Below are positions 20,956 to 32,265 of a stretch of 64,000 bases of DNA, piece by piece. The stretch is taken from assembly GCF_016808335.1 (NCBI RefSeq), contig NC_053153.1:17433033-17497032 (forward strand). The letters are read 5' to 3'. The notes beneath the pieces were generated by a model. The model had not been told where the DNA came from. It did not search any database and saw only the letters and a list, made by a program, of their open reading frames with translations. This stretch comes from Panicum virgatum. Lineage: Eukaryota; Streptophyta; Magnoliopsida; Poales; Poaceae. How positions within the stretch are numbered: the stretch's first letter is position 1; each line of letters opens with the position of its first letter. A program made the position numbers and the translations under genes.

Positions 20956-23900
20956 TGTGGCAGAACCACCTAAATTATCCCGGCTCAAGTGCGCAGGCCA
21001 TCACCATAAAGGCAACACCAGCTCAAACACACTTCAAACGGAACAATTCTTGGTCTGTCGGGTAACGTCCCGATACAACCACCAGTTCTCGGATCGAACA
21101 AGCATACCCCGCACTGAAGGCGAGTCCTAGAGATATTACAACCATAATTTTTACAACACAGGCATAATATTGATTACAAATCAGTTCAAACCATAATTAC
21201 AAAACCAACTTTAGTAAAATAGTTATACAAGCCATAACTATAAGTTCAGAGTTTAGACAGCGGAAGATGAAACACGACAGCTACAACACGTCGCAAAAGT
21301 ATACCAGGCTAGCCCAAGCATGGTATCACTCCTCATAGTCATTGCCGGCCGAAGACGTATCCCACTCTACGGACCAGCCAGGAGGCAACGAGCAAGGATA
21401 GGTCAAGCTAGCGATCTGATCCTCAAAACTCTTACCTGAAAAAGGGTTTCAACAGCAAGGCTGAGTATTCTAATACTCAGCAAGACTTAACCGTCAACGG
21501 GTATAAGTAGCCCACTTTAGCTAGACTATGCAGGGTTTGTGAGGCTCTGGTTTAACTTTTGCTGAAAAGAAATAAAGAGTAGGTCCTTACTTTCAAGTTT
21601 TAGCTTTCAAGATTCTAGTTGATTAACCATTCTATGTAAGCAACTACTATCCAATCATGGTAGAAAACTAAGCAAACATCAAGATTGATAAATAATATTG
21701 TTGCTCTTATTACTCTGTGTGGCAAAGGGATCAAGCAGTCCCAAACTGTGAGAAGCAGACGATTCGAATCGAATTTCTTAACCTGGCCAGGCAAACCTAA
21801 CACACACGTCTGGAACACCGTCGGGTCGTTCCCAAACAACCGTTTGCCTTTCTTTCCGGCTTGTGGATAGGAACACTCTCCCCGACTACAGGGCTCCAAG
21901 GCCGAACCTTGTCCCTTGAAGTCGTAGTGTTGTGCAACATAAAAATAAAACCTATCCCTAAGAGAGAGTGTCAGGTATATCCACTCCCCGGTCCAATCGG
22001 TTACTAGGCTTACCGCGTACCATATTTACGGCATGTGGCTAGTACGTTCAAAAACTTAACCACCGCTACCACACACCGCGACCTTAGCAAGTTCATCAAC
22101 ACAGACGGGGCCTCACATAAGGTCATGATATCGAACACAACCCCGTCTGTCGTCCTTATATTGATAACAGAAAGGTAAACAAACAATTCCTATAAAACTC
22201 GCGAGTGACAGGCAATCACTCGACTTTTACTGGTCCTATAAGCTTAGCAAGTAGTCGAACTCAAGTCTAGTATTCAGTACATAGGTTCCTAGGATCATGC
22301 ATCTAGGGTTTCAATTCAATTCCTAAGAACTGTAAATGCATAAGTAAATAATAACAGTAAATGATAATAATTTGAAATATAGGTTATGTCCGGGGCTTGC
22401 CTTCTCGGTAGTCGCTAACTATTTCAGCTCTAGGCTCTTCCGAACTTTGGTCCGGGGCTTCAGTTAGTAAGGCGGTGTTCGCTTGGGCTTCAAGATCACC
22501 TCCGTCAGACTCCGGAACCAGCTCGTACGTCCCGTCCGATAAGGCTGTCGTATCTATATGTAATGCAAGAACAACATTATAAACACACATGGGCAATCGT
22601 TTATAGAGTAGTTAAATAACAATTTTAACTACACAAGGCATCATGATCAACAGCACAAATGAAGTTTACTAACTTCATAAACAAGTGGGGGTGATTTCCT
22701 ATAACAAATAAGTCATGGTTTGCTAATAAATAAACAACTCAAAGAAAAAATAGAAATAAATTTAGCAAAAAAATACACTAAACAGAACATGAACAGATTA
22801 AGCTATCTTGTAAAAATCATGCCAAAACATGTAGCCATTTATTCACAACAAATCATTCATTCAGACAACACCTAGAACAAACTTGAATTATACAGGTCAA
22901 AATAGAGCAAAGCAGAAGCTCAAAATTTAACAGAAGGTTGAAAAAGAAATTAACTAGCTACTGTGAATTTTTCATGATTTTATCTACACAAAATTAATTC
23001 TGAGAAAATAAACAAAACAGACATCAGATTAGAAAGATTCATTTTTAGCTCCTTCTATAGTCATTAACTGAGGCTCAAACTTTATTTACAAGCTAAATAT
23101 TCAAAAAGATCACTCAGAAATATTTTCATGATTTATCATTAGCATAAACTATTTATCATAATTAAAGTCAACTAAACAAGGATTAAATCAAAGAAATAGC
23201 TACACATGAGAACTGATCATGAAATTTTTATAGCAATACAAGTGTTATAATAAAAAACTACCATAAAAGTTTCACTGCAAGACATGGCTTCAATCATCAG
23301 TTAAGAAAAAGATAAAACATCTAGTATTTATTTACCTAGTGACACAAAACCATTTATACAGAAAAAACTTGCAACAAACACCTACCATATTATGGTTCTA
23401 ATGCAAAGATATTTACACAAGGATTCCAAAACATCCAAGTTTACATTTTTCTGAATTTCCTACGATTTTCTATGGAATTTCAAAGATCACTGCTAGAAAT
23501 TACAAAGAAGTCCTTAGAGCACTATTAACTGAGTCTATGGCTATTCAAATAACCCCCAGGGGTTTTGTTTCTTCCACCCCGAGGTCCCTGGGCCGGGTCA
23601 GAGAGGGGAGGCGGTGGTTGACCGGCCGTTTCCCTGGCGAGGGGCTCACCGGCGGCGAGGGTGGAGGGGTTGTGGGAGCTTTACTGGTTCAAGACGCACC
23701 TCCGGGTGGTCTTGGGGTGCGTGGAGGGGCTCGGAGGCGGCAGCTCGACGGAGCAGGGCGGGTCGGCGGCGGAGGAGAACGGCGGCGGGGTGACTCCAGT
23801 GAGGGTTGGGCGAGGGGAAGTGGTCGACCAGCTGCGCGAGGGCGAGGCGGATCTAGTGGCGGGGTCAGCGCTACCGGAGGAGGGGCGGAGCTGCGAGTTC

Positions 23901-24914
23901 CACTACGGACAGGCGGCGGCGGAGCTCGGGCTACGACGGCGAGGGGGCTCCGGTGGAAATTGGTCGACGGGAAGTAGTCAGGAAGGTGTGCGAGGTTGAG
24001 GCGGAGCTGTTGGGGGTGCTGGTGTGAGCGGAGCGGCTCTAGGAAGGCGGGTCGACAGCGAGGTGAGCTCGCCGGTGTTCTGGGTGGAGCGGCGACACGT
24101 TCTGTGGCGTGGGAATGCGGAGCAAACGAAAAGGCGAACGTAGTAGCTTTCTGGGGCTTTTGTAGTGCTCGAGCGCTCGCTAGGAGAGTGCGGCGGCCTC
24201 TGCAGCGGGCTCGCCACCGCGATGGCGAGGTGGCGGCCGGCGGGCTGCTCTGGGCGGCGTGGCACGGCAGGGGAGCTCCAGCGCAAGCAAAGGAGAGCGG
24301 CGAGGAGCATCAGCGCGACGTGTGGAGGCTAGCAGGCAGGAGGTGGCGCGGGGAGCAGCTCTCCACAGCGCCGGCGACGTCTCTGCACAGCGGCGATGGG
24401 GAAAAACAGAGGAAGGAGCTGGATGAAGGAGAAAAGGATTGATTTGCAATTTCCAAAAATTCTAGGGACCAAACTGTAAAGCAGAGATAACTTTTAAAAT
24501 AGGGCTCAAATGAAAAAGTACCCAACATGAAAGTTGTTCAAATTTTCAAGATCTACAACTTTGATGTTGTGCAAAAATTTATTTGAACAAAGATTCAAGA
24601 GCCAAATTTGAAAACATAAGAGGGATTTTGAATTCTAGGAATTTTGTCAAATTCAATGCAATTTCACTTCAAACTTTGGCTGATTTGAAAATTTTACTTC
24701 CATGTAATGATTACGCCACATTTTGCAAAAACACCCTCCACAAAAGCTATAATCACACATTCAATTCAAATTAAACTATATAAAGACCCTGGCATAAAAT
24801 CAATATTACACATATAACCTTTTATAATTACAAAAAGGTCCTTTTTCAAGCAAAACAAGCACATGATGTATAAAAGGTATGCAACACTAAAGTGCAGACA
24901 CCTAGGGTGTCACA
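20956..24914 (-). repeat. Left LTR (3' LTR of the minus-oriented gypsy element)
   Basis: 3959 bp, TGTGGCAGAACCACC ... CTAGGGTGTCACA. It contains an inverted repeat at 21461-21480 (CTGAGTATT/AATACTCAG arms) and a GC-rich block at about 23536-24440 in otherwise AT-rich sequence. A possible TATA (minus strand TTATAAAAGG) lies at 24818-24829. Short ORFs in the GC block are conserved only because both LTRs are near copies; I do not treat them as genes. Confidence -1.
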
Positions 24915-24915
24915 G

Positions 24916-24926
24916 CCTTCCCCCCT
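24916..24926 (-). other. Polypurine tract of the Tekay-like element
   Basis: On the minus strand AGGGGGGAAGG lies one base from the LTR start TGTGACACC. This is the plus-strand priming site of reverse transcription and confirms the orientation. Confidence -1.
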
Positions 24927-24958
24927 AAAAGGAATCTCGCCCCGAGATTACAGGAAGA

Positions 24959-27900
24959 CTAGGAATGGTAAGGTTGGATACCTGAATTTGTTCTAAGAAA
25001 GTCGGGAAAGTTTCTTTGGAGAAAATTTTCAGTTTCCCAAGTAGCTTCTTCCTCGGTATGATGATTCCATTGGATCTTGTACATTTTAACCTTCTCCCTT
25101 CTAGTACTTCTTTCCTTGGTGTCAAGAATCTTGATTGGATACTCCGTATAAGATAGATCAGATTCAATCACGATATCTTGTGGTTCAAGGATCTCAGTAG
25201 GTACCCTGGTGCACTTCCGGAGTTGTGATACATGGAAGACATCATGAATGGCGGCCAGCAGAGAAGGAAGAAGAAGTCGGTAGGCAATGGGTCCACAAGT
25301 TTCGATGATTTCAAATGGTCCGATGTATCGGGGTGCTAATTTCCCTTTGATACCGAAGCGTTGAACACCTCTAGTAGGAGACACTCGCAAATATACGAAA
25401 TCCCCTACCTGGAACTGTAAAGGATCTCTTCTTTTGTCTACATAACTTTTATGTCTTTATTGGGCTGCTTTAAGATTAGTCTGGACAACTTTGACTTTCT
25501 CCTCTGCCTCAGAGACTAAATCTGGCCCAAAGATTTTGCATTCTCCAGCTTGTGACCAACTCAATGGAGTTCGACACCTTCGACCGTACAACACTTCAAA
25601 TGGTACCATTTGCAAGCTGGATTGATAACTGTTATTATATGAGAATTCTGCCAGTGCTAGGCACTTATCCCAATTCTTGCCATATTGAATAGCACATGCT
25701 CTCAACATGTCTTCAAGGATTTGATTGATTCGTGCAGTTTGCCCATCTGTTTGTGGATGATAAGCTGAGCTACGAATCAATTTTGTTCCAAGGGATTCTT
25801 GCAATTGCTCCCAGAAATGTGCAATAAACTGAGCCCCACGATCAGAAATGATCGTCTTTGGAACTCCATGCAAACGAACAATTTGATCGAGATAAATCTC
25901 TGCATACCTCTTGGCAGAATAAGTTGTATGCACTGGAATAAAATGAGCGGTCTTGGTGAGTCTATCAACGATTATCCAAATTGAATCATGCTTCTGAGAT
26001 GTGTTGGGTAAACCGATAATAAAATCCATACTGATGTCCTCCCATTTCCAGGATGGAATGGGTAAAGGTTGGAGAGTACCAGCTACTTTCAAGTGACTAG
26101 CCTTAACTCTTTGATAGACATCACACTCAGAAACATATCTGGCGATCTCTCTTTTCATTCGAGTTCACCAGAAATCTTGTTTAAGATCTTGGTACATCTT
26201 GGTGCTACCGGGATGAATCGAAAACTTCGATAGATGTGCCTCATCAAGGATTTGCTTTCTAAGCTGATGATTCTTGGGTACAACAAGTCGAGATTCAAAC
26301 CATAAAATTCCTCTATGATCCACTCGAAAACATTTGTATTTTGCTTCTCCTTGGGATAACTTTTCCTTAATGATTTTAGTACCCTCATCATGTAATTGTG
26401 CCATGATGATGCTATCATGAAGTGTAGGCTCAATAGATATATGGTTCAAACTTCCTTGAGGTACCATTTCTAGGTTTAACTTCATCATTTCCTAGCATAG
26501 AGTTTCATTGAATGGCTCCACAGATAGACAATGGCATTGTGACTTTGCGGCTGAGTGCATCCGCAACCACATTAGCCTTTCCTGGATGATAGTGCACTTC
26601 AAGATCATAATCCTTTATCAACTCTAGCCAGCGTCTCTGTCTCATGTTGAGATCAGCTTGAGTGAAGATATATTTGAGACTCTTATGGTCAGTGTAAATA
26701 TTACAATGAGTTCCCATAAGATGATGTCTCCAAAGCTTGAGGGCGTGTATAACAGCTGCTAACTCCAGATCATGCGTTGGATAATTCTTCTCATGATTCC
26801 GGAGAGCTCTTGATGCATAAGCAATAACCCGGTTGTCTTGCATAAGCACACAACCAAGTCCCATACTAGAAGCATCACAATAGACATCAAAAGGTTTGGT
26901 ACTGTCCGGCGTAGCCAACACTGGAGCAGTAGTGAGCCGAGCTTTGAGAGTTTGAAAGGCTTCTTCACATTTGTCATTCCAAACAAACTTCACTCCCTTC
27001 TTTAATAACTCCGTCATAGGTTTGGCTATTCTGGAGAAATCAGGGATGAATTGACGATAATATCCAGCTAAACCAAGAAAACTGCGAATTTGATGAACTG
27101 AAGTTGGAGATTCCCAATCCATCACTTCTGGTACTTTAGTTGGATAAACGGATATACCATCACTGGAGATAGTATGGCCTAAAAATTTCACACTATCCAG
27201 CCAAAATTCACACTTGGAGAATTTGGCATAAAGATGATGATCTCGTAATCGTTTAAGAACGATATGCAAATGTTGCTCGTGCTCTTCTTCATTCTTGGAG
27301 TAGATCAAGATATCGTCAATGAATACCACAACGAATTTATCCAGCTCCGGCATGAAGACTGAATTCATCAAGTACATAAAATATGCTGGGGCATTGGTAA
27401 GACCAAAAGACATAACCAGATATTCATAGAGTCCATATCTAGTCGAGAAAATAGTCTTTGGAATATCACAAGACTTGATCTTTATTTGTTGGTAGCCAGA
27501 ACGAAGATCAATCTTAGAGAAAACCTTAGCTCCAGCTAACTGATCAAACAGGATATTAATGCGGGGAAGAGGATACTTATTTTTAATAGTAACTGCATTG
27601 AGTGGTCGATAATCAACACATAGCCTCAAACTATTGTCTTTCTTCTTCACAAACAGGGCTGGACATCCCCAGGGTGAAGAACTTGGACGTATAAAGCCCT
27701 TGTCAAGAAGGTCTTGGAGTTGGACTTTCAATTCTGCTAACTCATTTGGAGGCATTCGGTACGACCTCTTAGAAATAGGGGCAGTACCGGGTTGAAGCTC
27801 AATAACAAACTCGATATCTCTATCAGGGGGCATTCCAGGCAAATCATCTAGAAATACATCTGCATACTCATACACAACAGGGATATCTTCAAGTTTAATT

Positions 27901-28445
27901 TCTTTTGTGGCATAGGCACAAGAGTTGAAGCACTCTCGTTGTGGTAGATAGAGTATGGTGGCTCCTTGATATGGTGAATCTATCTCGATAGCTCGGGAAG
28001 AGATATCTAACAGTACTTTATGTTTAGTCATCCAATCCATGCCCAAAATAACATCCATGCCTTCTAAGTTCAATAAGATCAAATCTGTCTTTATCACTTT
28101 GCTACCCAACTTAAGGGGTACATGTGTAGTGATTTGATTGGAAGCTATCTTCCCACCAGGGGTTGTTATCATAAAAGATCCCTTAGTATGACAAAAATCC
28201 AGTCCTAATCTTGCTCCAAATTTGGCATTTATAAAACTATGCGTTGCACCAGAATCAAATAATATGACTGCGGGTTTATTGTGGATAGAGAAAGTACCCA
28301 TCATGACTGGTGCTCCTTCTGGAAGGTCTGCGAGAGTAGTGAAGTTAACTCGCCCTTGCCGGACTTGCACCATTTGCCTCTTGCCTTTGCCCTTGTTGTT
28401 GTTCTGGTTGGAGTGCTGCCCTGGATCAGACCTCTTGGGTCGCGG
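24959..28445 (-). pseudogene. Tekay-like pol: protease, RT, RNase H, integrase, chromodomain (broken)
   Basis: Order from 28.4 kb down: aspartic protease ([12 protein letters not shown]), RT ([11 protein letters not shown]; active site [10 protein letters not shown] intact), RNase H ([12 protein letters not shown]), integrase and C-terminal chromodomain (YPIKILDTKERS...EATWETENFL). Defects: frameshift near 26490-26510 between RNase H and integrase; TGA at 26159-26161; TAA at 25457-25459. The integrase zinc finger reads CDVYQR, where CDxCQR is expected, and the third acidic residue of the D,D35E triad is Ala (DGQTARIN). The chromodomain marks it as a chromovirus, which helps target heterochromatin. 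No single polyprotein can be made from this copy. Confidence -1.
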
Positions 28446-29441
28446 TCAATTCTTGGCAAAGTGATCAGTACTGCCGCAGTTATAGCACCGATTGTTTCCA
28501 TTCCCACGATTGAACTGTGGGGCATTCGGCCTTGGGCCAAACTGCTGCTGCTGCTGAGGCACTGGAGGTCTGAATCCTCCCTGCTGCTGGGGCGGCCTAA
28601 AGACAAGCCTGCCCACTAGGGCATTTCTCTGTGGAGGTCTGGGTGGAGTGTTTTGCACCAGACGATACCTCGGTGGCTGAGCACTCGAGGGTCCTGTTGG
28701 TGCCTTCCGCTTCTTCTCAACACGATGGGCAGCAATACAGTCCTCTTGAGTAATGGCCAGGTTGACCAGCTCATTGTAAGTGTTGGGCTGAACAAGGTTC
28801 AGGCGTTCTTTGAGCTTAGTAGTGAGGCCACGACTAAAACGATTACATTTCTTGGCATCAGTATCAGCATGATGGCCCGCATACTGGCACAGGTGATTGA
28901 ATATCTGTGCATATTGTAGAACAGTGCGGGTTCCTTGATTTAGAGCCAAGAACTTATTCAACTTTCTTTCTATCAGTCCCTCAGGAATACGATGTGATCT
29001 GAAGGCAGTTCGGAATTCCTCCCAAGAGATGACATGTTCAGCAGGCTGCATCTCACAATAATGATCCCACCATATACGTGCAGGACCATGAAGCTGCTGG
29101 GCGGAAAAGTGGGCCTTGTTTGCATCAGCACACAGTACCGCTAACAGAGCAAACTTGGAATTGATAGTACGGATCCAAGCATCAGCATCCAGTGGGTCAT
29201 CAGCTCGGCTGAAAAGTGAAGGTTGGGTACCAAAGAACTCCTGGTAACCCGCGGGTTGAGCATCCCGTCCTCCATGCTGTTGGCATGGCTGATTTTGTTG
29301 CCCTTGGACCAACTAGCGAAGTTGCTCAATCTGCATGGCCATTAATTCGGCCAGATTCGACGGTGGTGGCGGTGGCTGCTGAGATCCACTGCCACTCTCA
29401 CGGCCAAAGCCTTCAGGCGTTCCACGAGTTTGACCAACCAT
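28446..29441 (-). pseudogene. Tekay-like gag with zinc knuckle (broken)
   Basis: Starts at 29441 (MVGQTRGTPEGFGRES). It has the conserved gag core with ADDPLDADAWIRTI (about 29.2 kb), RIWWDHYCEMQP and IFNHLCQYAGHHADTDAKK, then a CCHC knuckle CYNCGSTDHFAKN. An in-frame TAG at 29313-29315 interrupts codon 43, and a TGA at 28446-28448 follows the knuckle, just where the frame continues into the protease. The frame is otherwise open, so the family makes a single gag-pol ORF. Confidence -1.
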
Positions 29442-30084
29442 CTGTAATTATGGAAGACATCCATTAGATACATTTCTCTTGCTCCCAAAATCAATGGTAA
29501 ATGCAGTGATCAAACATTAGATATCAAAATAAAATCAGCAGAATTCAACTAAATGCGGTGTAGCATAATATGCACAACACATATTTGTGCAACCCATAAA
29601 ACTCAAAATTGGTCAGCTGTTAGATGGCTTCATGCTCCATCGTATTGGTACTTAACGCTGAGAGCAAAAGGGGTAAAGAAGATAATCTAACAATTCACTC
29701 TTCACCGTTCTGTGCTAAGCTGTTAATCAACAAAGATTATAGAAGTGATTGGACTAAAAATATAGTCTCACAGATTTCATAGGCTAAAATTTGATGAGCA
29801 CACATGCCACAAAACTTGCAACATCTTTAGTATTCATCAAACGGCCTAGAAACGCACAAATGAAGAGATTGGCAAATAGGAAGATCATGATTTTCAAACT
29901 GGTAGTCGCTACTTATATTACATCCAAAGTAGCCTTTTTCATACAACCTAGCATCATACATCCTTACCACATATAATACAACAAGTGGTACTCCTCCCTA
30001 GGGATATTTGACAACATCATCTTCCCTATGTACATGTGCTACAACAAGAGAAAACACAAACTATCTAGGACAAGTCTAAGGCGC
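29442..30084 (-). other. Spacer between extra ORF and gag
   Basis: About 640 bp of AT-rich sequence with no ORF or repeat that I can identify. It lies between the stop of the extra ORF and the gag ATG. Confidence -1.
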
Positions 30085-30987
30085 CTAGAAGTCGTCGAGG
30101 TTGCCCACAGAAGAGGCACTGCCAGAAGAAGAGTCGTCCGGCTGAGGGTTAGGCTCAGCAAGTGTGTGCTCTAAATCTAAATCAGAAACTCCCTCAACCT
30201 CCTCGGGGTCCTCAACTGCTGCTGCAGGCTCGGCTGGAACATCTAGTTGCTCCTGGAGTATACCAATATGGGCTAAAGCATCAACCCTATCTGCTTGAAG
30301 CTCATTCACCTGCCCCTGAAGAAAACCGATCACTGTATCACGCTGCACTATCTCAGCACCATGCTCCAAAGCCTGATGCTCAAACTGTGCAATGGCCTGA
30401 TCCCTCCCAGCAACGGCATCCTGAAGTCCCTGAATCTGAATATCCCTCAAACGAAGACCTCGCTGAAAACTCTGGGCCAAGTCCATCACCTGGTCCATGT
30501 GTCGCTGCTGGAGTATCTGGTAGTGAGACTGAGCATTCATATATCTAGTCACAGCATGAATAGTCTCATCCGCTATATCTCCAACTAGGTGCCCGAAGTG
30601 TGTGATCCTGAACTGCCACTCTGCATCGCCAGCACTGACTGCTGGAAACAAACCAATAGGATACGCAGCTACCTCCTCGGGATGGTGCTCACAAAAAGTA
30701 GTAATTGCTTTGAGAGCCGCTGTCTCAAAAGCATCAACAAGACGGTACCCAATCACCTCAATCTCAATCGGCGGCCACTCCAAGGTTGGGTGCTGAGGAA
30801 TGGTCATTGTAACTCTGTTCTTCTGAATTCCATCCTCAGAAAACTGGCGTCCCGTGTACTGGGGTGGATCTGGGTAGTGGAAGGTACGAAGTGTATCCCA
30901 AAGAATCCTCAGAAAACCCTCCCAGAACAGACAGTCGGTATGAGCATTTCCCTCCTCATCCCAAAAGATCTGGGGACAAGCCGCCAT
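30085..30987 (-). CDS. Extra ORF upstream of gag in the Tekay-like element, unknown function
   Basis: 300 residues, open throughout, in the same orientation as gag-pol and between leader and gag. I place the start at 30987 (MAACPQIFWDEEGNAHTD); an upstream in-frame Met exists, but TTTGATTCAG just before 30987 looks like a splice acceptor. The N-terminal half is folded-looking (FWEGFLRILWDTLRTFHYPDPPQY...). The C-terminal half (from about residue 150) is a predicted coiled coil rich in Q, and the tail is acidic (EDPEEVEGVSDLDLEH, DDSSSGSASS). I do not recognise a named family. It is notable as the only intact ORF in an element whose gag-pol is destroyed. It could be an accessory gene of the family. 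Confidence -1.
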   Translation of the reverse strand: MAACPQIFWDEEGNAHTDCLFWEGFLRILWDTLRTFHYPDPPQYTGRQFSEDGIQKNRVTMTIPQHPTLEWPPIEIEVIGYRLVDAFETAALKAITTFCEHHPEEVAAYPIGLFPAVSAGDAEWQFRITHFGHLVGDIADETIHAVTRYMNAQSHYQILQQRHMDQVMDLAQSFQRGLRLRDIQIQGLQDAVAGRDQAIAQFEHQALEHGAEIVQRDTVIGFLQGQVNELQADRVDALAHIGILQEQLDVPAEPAAAVEDPEEVEGVSDLDLEHTLAEPNPQPDDSSSGSASSVGNLDDF

Positions 30988-31727
30988 CTGAATCAAAGAA
31001 GATTCAAATGTGAGTAATACTATTATCTCAAGACTTCTCAAATAAAGCTTTAAGAAGACTGCGGTAAAGCAATTGTGATTCTAAATCAAAAGAGGATATG
31101 GTTCCAAATTCAGAGAATAATAAACCACAATCGGTATTGGTTCATCATTTGAGATTCTAAGGAATGAAAAGATCCTTATAACAACAAGATGGGGCTTAGG
31201 ATGAAGGCATGACTCAAAACCATCTTTTTCATCCAAGAAAGTCTAAGCATTTAACAAGCATGCTCCTAAAATCAAAATTTAACTCACCTATGGTTTAAGC
31301 ATACTAAACACTTATCTACGAGGATTCATACTAGAAATTCCTTACAAAGCTTGTGTAACAACTTCAAAGACTATGAACCAAAGTAAACATCAACCAAATA
31401 TGCATGCACGTCCTGACCGTCCTCACAAGATAAACAATTGCCAACTATCGTTGGACTTACATGGTTAGCACGGTGGCATACATAAATATGGCTCTCCCTA
31501 TATAGCTAGTCGATACATTCTAACCGTTCTTAACTTATCGAATCGCGGTCAGTGTACCTGCAGAAGATTGACAGAACATATATATATATATATATCCAAT
31601 GAACCTTTCATGCCAGCACTCATGAAAGCGTCCCCAAACATTACCGCTCACTATAGAAGCGGCAGCCATACAATTTCCGCCGTATGGCCAACGTTAACAT
31701 ACGCTACTTGGTGGCGTATTCACAAGT

Positions 31728-31985
31728 TCCTTTACTCCCAATATAGTCGACCGAGGTCGGTATATTGGCAGCAGCTCAAGTAGGCCACTACTTGAGCGCA
31801 GCGTTCGGTTCGCATCGCCGACGGGAAGGTCAGACTCCCTCAGCTGACTAAGTACACTTTACTTCCAATATAGTCAACTAATAGTTGGTATATTGGGAGC
31901 ACCTCAAGTAAGCCACTGCTTGAGGGCAGCGTTCGGCTCGCATCACCGACGGGAAGGTCAGACTCCCTCAGCTGACTGAGTATCC
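31728..31985 (-). repeat. Two-copy tandem repeat with paired hairpins in the gypsy leader
   Basis: A unit of about 126 bp occurs at about 31730-31857 and again at 31859-31985, ending each time in GGTCAGACTCCCTCAGCTGA. Each unit has hairpin A (CCAATATA...TATATTGG with an inner stem) and hairpin B (CTCAAGTA...CTTGAG). The inner stem of hairpin A is CGACC/GGTCG in copy 1 and CAACT/AGTTG in copy 2, so two base pairs differ on both sides and stay paired. The region is the transcribed leader between primer site and first ORF. Confidence -1.
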
Positions 31986-32250
31986 TTACCTTCTTACCTC
32001 AACGTAGGTGCGTCGTTACAGGAATTAAGAGTTGCTTGTGAGTATGGTTTAATAAAATGTAAAGTGCTGGAAGTCAGATAACATAAACCATACATAAATA
32101 ACCACCTAGTAATTCCCGTAAATTCCGTAGGACTTTACGTTCTATGCACAACCCTTAACGAATCCAACGTAGTTTTCCGAAATTCTTTGTTGTTCCAATT
32201 TTATACGGAAAATGATTTTTAAGGTTCCAACACCTCTGGTGTACGCTTGT

Positions 32251-32263
32251 AGCTCTGATACCA
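32251..32263 (-). other. Primer binding site (initiator-Met tRNA type)
   Basis: On the minus strand TGGTATCAGAGCT starts two bases inside the 5' LTR (which ends, in element sense, at 32266). This is the classical plant LTR-retrotransposon site complementary to the 3' end of initiator Met tRNA. Confidence -1.
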
Positions 32264-32265
32264 GC

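Noticed and set aside
23537..24442. Several ORFs of 90-150 codons in the LTR GC-rich block, repeated at 34.8-35.7 kb
   Set aside because: Their repetition only reflects LTR identity; all frames on both strands are open there and composition is Arg/Gly/Pro/Ala-rich.
32251..32263. tRNA-like sequence
   Set aside because: Only a 13-bp match to the 3' end of initiator Met tRNA; it is a retrotransposon primer site, not a tRNA gene. No tRNA cloverleaf was seen elsewhere.
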